DNA of 64,000 nucleotides, from NCBI RefSeq assembly GCF_014901205.1, contig NZ_JACNMU010000004.1:248001-312000 (forward strand), given 5' to 3'. Positions within the stretch are counted from its first letter, which is position 1. Each line of letters begins with the position of its first letter. Both the position numbers and the translations under genes were made by a program. The notes under the pieces were generated by a model. The model worked only from the letters and a program-made list of their open reading frames with translations. It was not told the origin of the DNA and made no database searches. Below are positions 17,137-25,932 of this stretch, piece by piece. The DNA is from Meridianimarinicoccus sp. MJW13. Its GTDB lineage: Bacteria; Pseudomonadota; Alphaproteobacteria; Rhodobacterales; Rhodobacteraceae.

Positions 17137-17169
17137 TTGACTAACAATATCTACAAATTTGTTAGACAA
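17137..17169. promoter_or_regulatory. Probable GntR operator pair
   Basis: Two copies of the TTGTnnnACAA dyad lie just before the gntR-type gene: TTGACTAACAA at 17137-17147 (one mismatch) and TTGTTAGACAA at 17159-17169 (perfect). Together they also form a larger inverted repeat. Centres are 22 bp apart, two helical turns, suiting two dimers on the same DNA face. The sequence type matches known FadR-subfamily sites. Confidence 0.65.
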
Positions 17170-17228
17170 CCCGTCAAGCGGACACCCCGACCTTTGCCTC
17201 CTACGCGGCACTGGCCGAATTGCGAAGG

Positions 17229-18857
17229 TCAGCTTTCCACGGGCGGCGTCTTCTTCAGCGGCATGTCGTCATGCAGCGGCACGGTCTGACGCTCGATCAT
17301 GCGATGCACAACGGGTTTGGGGCCGCGATGCAGGGCGCGCAGGCGGTCGGCCACCTCGGCATCGGCTTGGGTGCGGCGTTCGTTGTGGCGCACGTATTCG
17401 CCCCATGTGGGCACGTGGTAGCTCTCGCTCCAATGGGTGGGTTGTTCCAGATCGCGCAGCATGGCCCAGTTCTGCGCACCGTCGCGGATGCGGATGCGGC
17501 GGCGGCGGCTCATCACCGTCAGGAACTCGGGCACATCGGCCTGATCGATGATGTAGTCGACCATCACCATCACCGGCCCGCTGCGATAGTTCAGATCCAG
17601 TTGCAACGCGGGTTCGCGAAAGCGGTTCAGCGGATCAAGGTTCAGCCCTTCGATGTTGGGCAGGGGCAGGCGGATGCCGACCAGCGCACTGCAAAACAGC
17701 AGTACCGCGGCGGTGGTCAGGGCGCCCGAAGGGCCAGCGCGTTCCGCCACCTCGCCCCACAGCCAACTGCCCGCGGCCATGCCGCCGAAAGCGCCGGTCT
17801 GGTACAGGGCCAGCGCCCGGCCCACGACCCATCGTGGCGTCGAAAGCTGGATCGTCACGTTGAACATCGACATGGCCAGCACCCAGCAGGCCCCGGCCAG
17901 CAGCAGCGCAGCCCCGCTGAGCAGAACCCAGGGGCTGAGACCCAGCACAAGGCAACCAAGGCCGAAGCCGGTAAAGGCACCACGGGCCAGAAGCTCGTTG
18001 CGGAACATTTCGCGCAGGCGCTTGTTCATCAACGCGCCGCCCACGGCGCCCATCCCGAAACAGCCCAGCATCACGCCGTAAAGAAACGCCTTGCCCTGCA
18101 AGATCTCTCGCACAACCACCGGCAGCAAAGCCAGCAGGGCAATACCGGACAGGCCGAACAGGAACCCGCGCAGGATGACGCGCAGCAGGTTCGGCGACAT
18201 TCCAACATAGCGCAGACCTGCCAGAAAGGCCGAACCCATGGGTTCCCGTGGCAGACGGGTATCGCGCACCGGCGCGCGCCATCGGCTGAGCGCCAGGATG
18301 ATCGCGATATAGCTGAAGGCATTGACGGCAAAGGCGGCCGCCGCCCCGGCCAGCGCGATGATCGCCCCGCCCGCCGCCGGTCCGACGCTGCGCATCAGGT
18401 TGAAACCCATGCTGTTCAGCGACACCGCCGAGGGCAGTTCCTCGCGGCCGACGATATCGCCCATCGAGGCCTGCCACGACGGGTTGTGCAACGCCGTGCC
18501 GCAGCCGATCAGGAAGGTGAAGGACAACAGCAGCCACGGCGTCAGCATTCCCTGATAGGCCATCACCGTCAGCACGATCGACACCACGAACATGAAGCTC
18601 TGGGCGATCAGCATCACGCGGCGGCGGTCGAAATTGTCGGCAAACACCCCTGCCAACAAGGAAAACGCCATGATCGGTAGCGTGACCGAGGCCTGAACCA
18701 GAGCAACCATGCTCTCTGACGAGGTCAGCGAGGTCATCATCCACGCCGCCCCGACCGCCTGCACCAGCCCGCCGAAGTTCGACGCCAGTGACGCGATCCA
18801 GAGCATCCGGAACGTCTGGTTGGAGAACAGTTGCAATGGCGATGACCGGTCCGTCAT
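17229..18857 (-). CDS. MFS exporter with C-terminal ABM-like domain (transmembrane secretion effector family)
   Basis: A 542-residue major facilitator of the EntS-like MFS_3 group. Twelve hydrophobic segments span about residues 15-400; GVFADNFDRRRVM is the loop 2-3 motif of MFS. After the last helix come about 110 soluble residues starting near SGPVMVMVDYIIDQ, which look like the antibiotic-biosynthesis-monooxygenase-type ferredoxin-like domain often fused to this family. The strong GGGGAGGGG before ATG 18857 fixes the start; a frame extension upstream is unlikely. Substrate unknown; related proteins export siderophores or drugs. It runs in the same direction as the following operon but is separated from it by the gntR operator region. 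Confidence 0.83.
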   Translation of the reverse strand: MTDRSSPLQLFSNQTFRMLWIASLASNFGGLVQAVGAAWMMTSLTSSESMVALVQASVTLPIMAFSLLAGVFADNFDRRRVMLIAQSFMFVVSIVLTVMAYQGMLTPWLLLSFTFLIGCGTALHNPSWQASMGDIVGREELPSAVSLNSMGFNLMRSVGPAAGGAIIALAGAAAAFAVNAFSYIAIILALSRWRAPVRDTRLPREPMGSAFLAGLRYVGMSPNLLRVILRGFLFGLSGIALLALLPVVVREILQGKAFLYGVMLGCFGMGAVGGALMNKRLREMFRNELLARGAFTGFGLGCLVLGLSPWVLLSGAALLLAGACWVLAMSMFNVTIQLSTPRWVVGRALALYQTGAFGGMAAGSWLWGEVAERAGPSGALTTAAVLLFCSALVGIRLPLPNIEGLNLDPLNRFREPALQLDLNYRSGPVMVMVDYIIDQADVPEFLTVMSRRRRIRIRDGAQNWAMLRDLEQPTHWSESYHVPTWGEYVRHNERRTQADAEVADRLRALHRGPKPVVHRMIERQTVPLHDDMPLKKTPPVES

Positions 18858-18999
18858 GTCGCCCCTCCCCCTCGATACCGCGAAATCACCACGACGCGCT
18901 GCGTCGACCCAAGCCACCGTCATTGCGGGCGGGCTTTGGCGCAATGCTAGGCGGCACGCCCGCAAAAGACCAGTGTACGGAGGATCATCGCGATAGACG

Positions 19000-19029
19000 A
19001 AAAAGACGGCCCGCCCGTACGGGGCGGCC
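19000..19029 (-). terminator. Intrinsic terminator of the quinoprotein-cytochrome operon
   Basis: On the minus strand a GC-rich hairpin (GGCC at 19026-19029 with 19008-19011, inner CCC/GGG, 2x2 internal loop, GTAC loop) is followed by TTTTT (19004-19000). It lies about 55 bp after the cytochrome c stop codon. Confidence 0.7.
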
Positions 19030-19082
19030 CGATCCGGATGCCAAAGACCTTGAACGGATAGCCGGCCTGCCCCGGCGCGTGT

Positions 19083-19664
19083 TCACTCGTTGGGCTCAAC
19101 CGTGAAGAATGTCTGCGCGTACCACTCGGCAGCGGCACGAATGTCGGCGTCGCTCATTTCCGCCGCAACGGCGGACATGATGTCATGATGCCGCTTGCCG
19201 GTGCGAAACGCCTTCAGCTGCGTGTCGATGTACATCACGGTTTCCCCGGCAAGGTTGGGCGCGTCTTCGATCTGTGCCAGACCGTTGACCCCGTGACAGC
19301 TGACACAGGCCTCGGGCGCGCCCCCGGCATCAACCCCCTGCATCAGACCGGCGCTGGCGGTGTGCCCGGCGTACCAAGCAGACACATCGGCAATCGACTG
19401 ATCGTCCAGCCCCGAGGCCACCACCGACATCATCTCGTGATAGCGGTCGCCATCGCGGAAGGCGGTCAGTTGGCGCACCAGATATCCCTGGGACTCGCCG
19501 CCGATGTTGGGCGCGATGGGCAGCTTGGCCACCCCGTCGATGCCGTGACAGGTCTTGCACTGGCGCGCCACGGTCCGTCCGTTTTCCCGGTCGCCCGCAG
19601 TTTCGGCCAGGGCGACCTGGGCGGAGAGAACTCCGCCCAGGATCAAGAGTGTTGCGGTCTTCAT
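19083..19664 (-). CDS. Di-heme cytochrome c (c4-like), periplasmic
   Basis: A 193-residue secreted cytochrome. A signal peptide ends near ALA-ET (20/21). Two heme-binding motifs, CKTCH at 36-40 and CVSCH at 120-124, sit in duplicated halves, each followed about 38 residues later by a Met-containing segment (YHEMMSVVA and HHDIMSAVA) that would supply the axial Met, as in cytochrome c4. Its ATG overlaps the stop of the quinoprotein gene by 4 bp, so the two are co-translated. The likely role is to take electrons from the PQQ enzyme and pass them to the respiratory chain. Confidence 0.9.
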   Translation of the reverse strand: MKTATLLILGGVLSAQVALAETAGDRENGRTVARQCKTCHGIDGVAKLPIAPNIGGESQGYLVRQLTAFRDGDRYHEMMSVVASGLDDQSIADVSAWYAGHTASAGLMQGVDAGGAPEACVSCHGVNGLAQIEDAPNLAGETVMYIDTQLKAFRTGKRHHDIMSAVAAEMSDADIRAAAEWYAQTFFTVEPNE

Positions 19665-20920
19665 TCGGACCCCTCGTAGGAGATGCGATACAGCGCACCG
19701 GCCAGGTCGTCCGACACCAGCAGCGAGCCGTCGCGCAGCATGGCCACATCCACCGGACGTCCGAGGTATTCCTCGTTCTCGTCGATCCAGCCTTCGGCGA
19801 AGGGTTCGATGGTGGCGTTGCCCTCGTCGTCGATGAAGGTCACCATGACCCGCGCACCGACCGGCGTGGTGCGGTTCCACGACCCGTGCTGGGCCGAGAA
19901 GATGGCGTTCTTGTACTTCTCGGGGAACATCTTGCCGGTGTAGAACATCATGCCCAGATCCGCGGCGTGGGCCACGGTTTCCACCGCCGGGTGCACCACC
20001 TCGACCGGAACTTCGTCGTCGTCATACTCGTTTGTGCGCACGGTGCCGCCGCCGAACCACGGGTGGCCGAAGTGCTGACCGGCGGCGGTCTGACGGTTGA
20101 TCTCGCCCGGCGGGATGTCGTCGCCCATGCCGTCGACCTGGTTGTCGGTAAACCACAGCTCGCCGGTTTCCGGATGGAAGTCATGCCCGACCGAGTTGCG
20201 GATACCGTAGGTGTAGACCTCGCGCTCGGACCCATCCAGGTTCATCCGGATCATGCCACCGATGCCGAACTCGGTGTTGACTTCCAGCTTCTCGGGCGGT
20301 GCCACGTTGAACGGCTGTCCCAGCGAGATGTAGATCTTGTTGTCCGGGCCGATCTTGCAGACCCGCGCGGTGTGGTTGTAGCTTTCCTCCTCGGCCGGGA
20401 TCAGGTCCCCCTTGGCCACCAGGTTGAAGGCCGCCACGTCGGGGCTTTCGTAGAAGAACTCGGCCGCCGGGAACAGCAGCACGCGGTTCTGTTCGGCGAT
20501 GTACAGGAAGCCGTCTTTCGACATGCACGGACCGTTGGGGATCGAGAAAGTCAGCGACGGGGCAAAATCCTTGACCTCGTCGGCGACGCGATCCTTGTTG
20601 CGGTCGGTCACCGACCAGACCTTGTCCTTGCGGGTGCCGACGAAGGTGACAACGCCCTGGGTGCCCACGGCGATATGGCGCGCATCCGGCACCACCGCGT
20701 AAAGCTCGATCTTGAAGCCATCGGGCAGCACGATGTTTTCAAGGGTCTTCTTGATACCGTCCGCGAAAGGGCCGGTCTGGTCGATGAAGGTGAACTCGGT
20801 TGTGCCGGTGGTCTTGAAGCCCGAGAGCTTTTCAAGATTGTCGGGCACATCGGCGCCTTGCGCAAAGGCTCCACCGGCAAGCAGCGTGGTGGTGGCGAGC
20901 GTGGTAAGAAGTGTTTTCAC
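19661..20920 (-). CDS. PQQ-dependent sugar dehydrogenase (sorbosone/glucose dehydrogenase family), secreted
   Basis: A 419-residue protein with a signal peptide ending near AFA-Q (20/21) and a beta-propeller of the GSDH/L-sorbosone dehydrogenase family. Family features include NGPCMSKDGFLYIAEQNRV, GIRNSVGHDFHPETGELWFTDN, GQHFGHPWFGGG and GRPVDVAMLRDGSLLVSDD. Such enzymes oxidise aldoses or sorbosone in the periplasm with PQQ. The coupled di-heme cytochrome downstream fits as electron acceptor. No PQQ synthesis genes are present in the window. The true substrate is unknown, and members of this fold also include non-enzymatic propellers. Confidence 0.82.
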   Translation of the reverse strand: MKTLLTTLATTTLLAGGAFAQGADVPDNLEKLSGFKTTGTTEFTFIDQTGPFADGIKKTLENIVLPDGFKIELYAVVPDARHIAVGTQGVVTFVGTRKDKVWSVTDRNKDRVADEVKDFAPSLTFSIPNGPCMSKDGFLYIAEQNRVLLFPAAEFFYESPDVAAFNLVAKGDLIPAEEESYNHTARVCKIGPDNKIYISLGQPFNVAPPEKLEVNTEFGIGGMIRMNLDGSEREVYTYGIRNSVGHDFHPETGELWFTDNQVDGMGDDIPPGEINRQTAAGQHFGHPWFGGGTVRTNEYDDDEVPVEVVHPAVETVAHAADLGMMFYTGKMFPEKYKNAIFSAQHGSWNRTTPVGARVMVTFIDDEGNATIEPFAEGWIDENEEYLGRPVDVAMLRDGSLLVSDDLAGALYRISYEGSE

Positions 20921-20985
20921 GGTTTTCCTCCTGTTGACGTGAAGTCTCGGTCGTGACCGGCAACCGCTGGGCAGCCGGGATCGGG

Positions 20986-21007
20986 CGCCCGAAGCGATGT
21001 TCGGGCG
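20986..21007. terminator. Hairpin between the AcoR-like gene and the quinoprotein gene
   Basis: CGCCCGAA (20986-20993) and TTCGGGCG (21000-21007) form a perfect 8-bp stem with a 6-nt loop. It lies between the regulator's stop and the quinoprotein's start, both on the minus strand. No T-run follows, so it may be a weak terminator or a 5'-UTR structure. Confidence 0.45.
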
Positions 21008-21084
21008 GTCGTGGGCAGTGGTCAGGGATCGAAAGCGTCAGCCGGGCGGGGGTCCGGTGATGCGGAAGGCGGGATCGCGGCGGG

Positions 21085-22956
21085 TCATTTCGCCGGGCCC
21101 GCGTGTTTGTAGACGGTGTTGCGCGACACGCCCAGACGGCGGGCCGCAAGGCTGACGTTGCCATCGCATTCGCGCATGGTCTTGCGGATGCGGCGGCAGT
21201 TCGCTTCGCGGGTGGAATGGCCAAGGCAGGCCTCGCAGACCGGGTCTTGTCCGGCCAGCCAGGACAGCAATTCACGCACGCGGTCGGCGCCGATCAGGCC
21301 GGTGGCCTCGCGACGCGAGAGTTGGAACAGCAATCGGCGCAAAGAATAGAAGGTCAGGTGATCGCCCAACTGGCGCATCACCGGCAGGGCGTCTTCGTCA
21401 AGCCGCGCGGCGAGGGCGAATTCAGACAGGATGGTTTGCGAGACCGCGCCCAGATCCATGCGCGCGCTCAGCGGCGGCACGGAAAAGCTGTGGCCCCAGA
21501 AATCGTCGAAAGCCTCGGCGCTGCTGTCCTGCAAGCAGGCGTCAACCTGCGAACAGCGTTCGATCACCAGAAGGGTCCAGCTTCCCGGCGCGCGGTTGTC
21601 GCGCGACACCTGATCCAGCTGCCCCAGAAGCCGCTTGGTCACCGGCAGGGCACGGTCGCCCAGGGCCTCGATCCCGTCGAGGATCAGGGTCACATTGCCC
21701 CGCGTTTCCAGAAGCGGCCCGAAGGCTGGCCCGGCGCCGCCCACGACCTGCCCGCGCAACGAGAAATCCAGATGGCTTTCCTTGGCGATGACGCAATCGA
21801 TCTCGATGCAGCGATCCTTGCCGCGCAGGTGCGCATGAACAGCCCGCGCGGTCTGGCTGAGCCCACTGCCCGAGCGCCCGCAAATCCGCACCGGCAATCC
21901 GGCCTCGGCGACTTCGGCGCAAAGCGCGATCTGTTTATTCATATAGTCATCGCCCGTGATCTGCGCCTCGGCGGGTACAGGCGTGTCCGACCGGTCGATC
22001 TGAAGCGCAGGCAGGCCCAGTGTCAGCTGCGGCCCGGGTGCGCGCAGTCCCATGACCGGACCGCGGGTCAGCCGGATCCGGACAAAAACGCTGGAGCCGC
22101 GCCGATCGCGCAATTGAGCGGTATCACCGGATTGGATGCTGTCCAGGGTCCGGGCATAGCCATCCTGAAAGACATCGCTGAAATGCCGAGATCTGAGTCC
22201 CGCAATATCGGGTAGAATGTCGCGCGCCATGGCGGTGGCACCGGTCATGCGCCCATCGCGGTCGAAGGCCAGCAGGCCGGCGCTCTGGGTGGTCAGGTAT
22301 TCCTCGCGCGGGTGGCAGTACAGGATCAACTCGTTGCGGTGATCTTCCACGAACAGCCGGTTCGAGATGTTCAGCGCCGCCAGCCCCACAAGGGTCGCTG
22401 TGTGCCGCTCCCGATCCGACATCGGAGAGGTCACATCCAGCACGCCCGCCAGGCTGCCGTCGCTGCGAAAGACCGGCGCGGCGATACAGGAAATGGTGGC
22501 GTTGGCGGCGAAGAAATGCTCCGGCCCCGACACGGTCAGGCGCTTGGCGCGCTTGGCCACCAGACCCAGGGCATTGGTGCCGCGCAGTTCCTCGTTCCAC
22601 ACCGATCCGGGAATGATGCTGCGGGCCATCGGCGTGCCGTCGGCCTGGCTGTCGGTCAGCACGTCCAGCACCACGCCATCGGTGTCGCCGAAGGCGATCA
22701 GGTAGTCATGCCCGGCGATCTGGCTGGCCAGAAGCTCCATCTCGGGCCGGGCCAGCATCAGGGGCCGTTCGGCGCGTTGCTTGTGCAGGTGGAATTTCTC
22801 ATACGTCAGAACGCAATCGGGCGAGTCCCCGCGCGGGTCGAGGCCCTGCTCAAGACAACGCTGCCAACTTGCCGAAATCTCGGGTTGCAGAACGGACTCC
22901 AGCACCACGCCCTGTTCGTCAAGCAGCGGTCGCGCGCGATGCAGTCCTTGTATCAT
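21085..22956 (-). CDS. AcoR-like GAF/Fis regulator with degenerate AAA+ domain
   Basis: A 623-residue protein built like the acetoin regulator AcoR: N-terminal helical region with SASWQRCLEQGLDPRG, a GAF sensor (about 70-200) including GSVWNEELRGTNALG, a central AAA+-derived region (about 330-530) and a C-terminal Fis-type helix-turn-helix (VSLAARRLGVSRNTVYKH). The central region is degraded: the Walker A place reads GRSGSGLSQT with no Lys, Walker B reads LILDGIEAL, and no GAFTGA loop is seen. It therefore probably cannot remodel sigma-54 polymerase by ATP hydrolysis. GGAGAAGG precedes ATG 22956. It lies upstream of, and in line with, the quinoprotein-cytochrome pair, its likely target. Confidence 0.82.
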   Translation of the reverse strand: MIQGLHRARPLLDEQGVVLESVLQPEISASWQRCLEQGLDPRGDSPDCVLTYEKFHLHKQRAERPLMLARPEMELLASQIAGHDYLIAFGDTDGVVLDVLTDSQADGTPMARSIIPGSVWNEELRGTNALGLVAKRAKRLTVSGPEHFFAANATISCIAAPVFRSDGSLAGVLDVTSPMSDRERHTATLVGLAALNISNRLFVEDHRNELILYCHPREEYLTTQSAGLLAFDRDGRMTGATAMARDILPDIAGLRSRHFSDVFQDGYARTLDSIQSGDTAQLRDRRGSSVFVRIRLTRGPVMGLRAPGPQLTLGLPALQIDRSDTPVPAEAQITGDDYMNKQIALCAEVAEAGLPVRICGRSGSGLSQTARAVHAHLRGKDRCIEIDCVIAKESHLDFSLRGQVVGGAGPAFGPLLETRGNVTLILDGIEALGDRALPVTKRLLGQLDQVSRDNRAPGSWTLLVIERCSQVDACLQDSSAEAFDDFWGHSFSVPPLSARMDLGAVSQTILSEFALAARLDEDALPVMRQLGDHLTFYSLRRLLFQLSRREATGLIGADRVRELLSWLAGQDPVCEACLGHSTREANCRRIRKTMRECDGNVSLAARRLGVSRNTVYKHAGPAK

Positions 22957-23105
22957 GCAGCCTTCTCCCCCATTGCGTGCAGATAATTGGACAACGTGAG
23001 ACTGCGCAACAATTGCCGGGCAACTGTTCATTTTTGAGCATTCAGGCGCCGGATTGACCGGATCCAGGTGCACGCCGCCCCGACTTTCGGGGGCTTGGGC
23101 GCAGG

Positions 23106-23151
23106 AAAAACAGCCATCAGAGGGGACACCGGTGATCCGGAACATCCCCTC
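23106..23151 (-). terminator. Probable terminator after cardiolipin synthase
   Basis: GAGGGGA (23120-23126) pairs with TCCCCTC (23145-23151), and the loop holds a further CCGG/CCGG stem. On the minus strand a run of five T (23110-23106) follows about 9 nt after the stem. Confidence 0.45.
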
Positions 23152-23171
23152 CCCCGGTCATCCCCCGTCGA

Positions 23172-24605
23172 TCACAGCACCGGTCCGATGGTGGCGATGG
23201 CGTTGTTCCAGATCCGCATGTGGACAGGCCAGGCGTGCACATGCTCCAGATGCACCGCCTCGGATCGAGCCACATAGCTGGCCTGGCGGTCGCAGACGGC
23301 CTGCGTGACACCCGCATCTTGCAGCAGGATGTTGTTTTCATAGTTCAGGTCGAAGCTGCGCAGATCAAGGTTGGACGACCCGATCAGCGTCACCAGACCA
23401 TCCATCGTCAGGGTCTTGGCATGCAGCAGCCCGCCCTCGTACTCGAAAATCCTGCACCCCGCCGTCAGAAGCTTGCGATAGTAGCTGCGGCTGGCGGCGG
23501 CGACGATCCAGCTGTCATTGCGTCGGGGAAAGATCAGCGTCACCTTCACCCCGCGATGGGCCGCGGCGCACAGCGCCTCCAGCACGGTGGCGTCGGGCAC
23601 GAAATAGGGCGTGGACAGGGTCAGCGTGTCCTGCGCGCAGGCGATCAGGCTGGAAAACATCTGCGGGGTTGCGCCCCGACGCTCGGTCGGACCATCACCG
23701 ATGACCTGCGCCGGAAAGCCCTCCGCCCCGTCGTTGGGTTTCAGCGAGAAACGGTCCAGCGGCTCGTTGGTCGCGGCGATCCAGTCGCTGAGAAACAGAA
23801 GTTCGTTCTGGGTCACGATCGGGCCTTCGAATCGCAGCATGATATCGACCCACGGCGCGTATTTCGCCTTCACCTGAAACTCGGGATCGGCCGAGTTGCG
23901 GCTGCCGCAATAGGTGATCCGGCCGTCGATCACGGTGATCTTGCGATGGTTGCGCAGATCGACACGGCTGGTCAGCAGGGTGCGCGGCAGATTGTTCAAC
24001 GGCAGGGCCACGGCGATCTGGACGCCGGCTTCCTTCATGCGCTCCCACAGCTTTGACTTGATCATCACGCGCGACCCCAGCCCGTCGGCCATTGCCCGGC
24101 AGGTCACGCCCCGGCCTGCGGCGCGGATCAGCGCCTCGGCGACCTCGGTACCGGTCTTGTCGGTCAGCCAGATGTAGTAGAGCACATGCACCTGCTCGGT
24201 CGCGGCATCGATATCGGCAATCAGGCTGGCATTGGTGTCGGCCGCATCGGCCATCAGCCTGGCCCGGTTGCCGTCAACCGGGTTGAACCCGTTGATCGAA
24301 GCGGCATAGCGGAAGGCCGGCCGGTACTTCGGGTCAATCAGCGTATCGGATGTTTGGGGCGAGCCCATCATATCGGCGGCCCTGGCCCGGATCTGGTGGA
24401 AGATCCGATTGTGCCGCTTGTCGGCCTCATGCCCTATGTCGATCTCGCCGAACAGGAAATAGATGACGCTGCCGAAATACGGCACCATGATCAGCACCAC
24501 GAACCACGCCAGTCGCGCCGGCGGGAACAGGTCGTCGCGCAGCAGGATCCGGATGGTAAAGGCGACAACGATACAGAAGTGAAAAATTAGCAGGATCGAA
24601 ACCAT
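23172..24605 (-). CDS. Cardiolipin synthase (phospholipase D family)
   Basis: A 477-residue membrane-bound cardiolipin synthase. Two N-terminal transmembrane segments (about 2-22 and 33-53, with VPYFGSVIYFLFGE) precede two phospholipase D HKD motifs: NHRKITVIDGRITYCGSRN near residue 216 and LHAKTLTMDGLVTLIGSSN near residue 393. The enzyme condenses two phosphatidylglycerols at the inner membrane. AAGGAG stands at good spacing before ATG 24605. It lies 88 bp after the HlyD gene of the ABC exporter operon and may be co-transcribed with it. Confidence 0.92.
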   Translation of the reverse strand: MVSILLIFHFCIVVAFTIRILLRDDLFPPARLAWFVVLIMVPYFGSVIYFLFGEIDIGHEADKRHNRIFHQIRARAADMMGSPQTSDTLIDPKYRPAFRYAASINGFNPVDGNRARLMADAADTNASLIADIDAATEQVHVLYYIWLTDKTGTEVAEALIRAAGRGVTCRAMADGLGSRVMIKSKLWERMKEAGVQIAVALPLNNLPRTLLTSRVDLRNHRKITVIDGRITYCGSRNSADPEFQVKAKYAPWVDIMLRFEGPIVTQNELLFLSDWIAATNEPLDRFSLKPNDGAEGFPAQVIGDGPTERRGATPQMFSSLIACAQDTLTLSTPYFVPDATVLEALCAAAHRGVKVTLIFPRRNDSWIVAAASRSYYRKLLTAGCRIFEYEGGLLHAKTLTMDGLVTLIGSSNLDLRSFDLNYENNILLQDAGVTQAVCDRQASYVARSEAVHLEHVHAWPVHMRIWNNAIATIGPVL

Positions 24606-24693
24606 TTGTGCTCCTTGCTGTCCAAGCGGCGCGGGCAGAGACGATGGTTTACCAGTGACGAAGACTGGGCGGATCGGCAACCCCGGACCAAGG

Positions 24694-25929
24694 TCAATTG
24701 ACCACCCTGCGGGCAATGGCGGCACCATCCGTGACCGCAGTCGAGGGGTAGAGGATGACCAGATCCCCGGCCTCGAGCCCGGCCAGCACTTCGGCCTGAA
24801 CGCCGTTGTTGCGGCCAATCTCGACCGGGGTCACGCGGGCCTTGCCCTCCTGCGCCCGAAACACCGCCCAGTCGCCGCCGCTGCGAAACAGCGCGCTTGA
24901 GGGTACACGCAGGGCGTCTTCCTGTTTCCAGACCACGATCCGCGCTACCACCCGATAGCCGTGTCCCAGCGCCTTGCGCTCCTCCGCCGGGCCGGACAGG
25001 TCGACGGTCACCGGGACGCGCTGTTCCTCGACCCCCAGTGCGGAAAACTTGGTGACGGCCAGCGGGTCGATGCGGATGACCTTGCCATGCAGGGCGGTGG
25101 GGCCGCCCCAATCCTCGATGATGACCTGATTGCCGATCTCGACCTGCACCGCATCCGACGAGATCAGATCGACCACCACCTCCAGTGCACCCTCGATATC
25201 GCCGATTTCCATGATCGGCGCGCCGGCGGGCAGCGTGGTTTCGCTTTGCTGCATGATGCGCAGGATGCGCCCGTCGGTGGGCGCATGAAGCGGAATGTCG
25301 TCGCTGCGCGGATTGCCGATGGCCGAGGCCAGCCCCTGATCGTCAAAGCCGATCAGTTGCGCCCGTGAATTGGCCAGATTGGCTTCGCGCATCGAGATCG
25401 CGGCCTCGGCGGTTTCGACCTGGGCTTCGGCCACGCGATACCCCTGCTGGACCCGGTCCAGCGTCGCCGGGCTTGTGTGCTGACGGTCGGCCAGGGTTTC
25501 GGCGCGGCGCAGATCGGCCTCGGCCAGATCGCGGTTGGCGATGGCGGCGTTCAGATCGGCGCGCGCAACCCGCAGCGCGGCTTCGGCGGCCTGGACCGCC
25601 GCCAGCGCCTGTTCGCGGGTGCGCACGTCCAGGGCCGCCGGGTTGGTGGGCAGCATATGCGCCACCACGGTTTCGCCCCGGATCACCGGATCGCCGGGGT
25701 CCACCTCCACCCGCTGCAACCGGCCCGCCACCGGGGTCGAGACGATATAGGCCTCGGCCACGCGGGTGCGGCCCTCTTCGTCGATGGTCACCATCATCGG
25801 CCCGCGCGTCACCTCGTCGAGATCGACCATCACCGGTCGGGGCCAGAAGGCCGCCGCCAGCGCCCCGGCGATCAGAAGGCCGGTGATCAGCGTCAGCACC
25901 AGCCGCGATCTCTTTCTTGCCCTCGCCAT
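24694..25929 (-). CDS. HlyD-family periplasmic adaptor of an ABC exporter
   Basis: A 411-residue membrane fusion protein: one N-terminal transmembrane helix (about 9-29), a lipoyl half (VSTPVAGRLQRVEVDPGDPV), a long alanine-rich alpha-hairpin (about 105-195), the second lipoyl half (HAPTDGRILRI) and beta-barrel domains. It bridges an inner-membrane pump to an outer-membrane channel. It follows the permease gene by 3 bp in the order ATPase-permease-adaptor. No TolC-like channel is encoded in the window. Confidence 0.88.
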   Translation of the reverse strand: MARARKRSRLVLTLITGLLIAGALAAAFWPRPVMVDLDEVTRGPMMVTIDEEGRTRVAEAYIVSTPVAGRLQRVEVDPGDPVIRGETVVAHMLPTNPAALDVRTREQALAAVQAAEAALRVARADLNAAIANRDLAEADLRRAETLADRQHTSPATLDRVQQGYRVAEAQVETAEAAISMREANLANSRAQLIGFDDQGLASAIGNPRSDDIPLHAPTDGRILRIMQQSETTLPAGAPIMEIGDIEGALEVVVDLISSDAVQVEIGNQVIIEDWGGPTALHGKVIRIDPLAVTKFSALGVEEQRVPVTVDLSGPAEERKALGHGYRVVARIVVWKQEDALRVPSSALFRSGGDWAVFRAQEGKARVTPVEIGRNNGVQAEVLAGLEAGDLVILYPSTAVTDGAAIARRVVN

Positions 25930-25932
25930 TGT

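Noticed and set aside
17117-17147. A longer GntR protein starting at ATG 17147
   Set aside because: The extra ten residues are not typical of the family, and this start would place coding sequence across the operator dyads.
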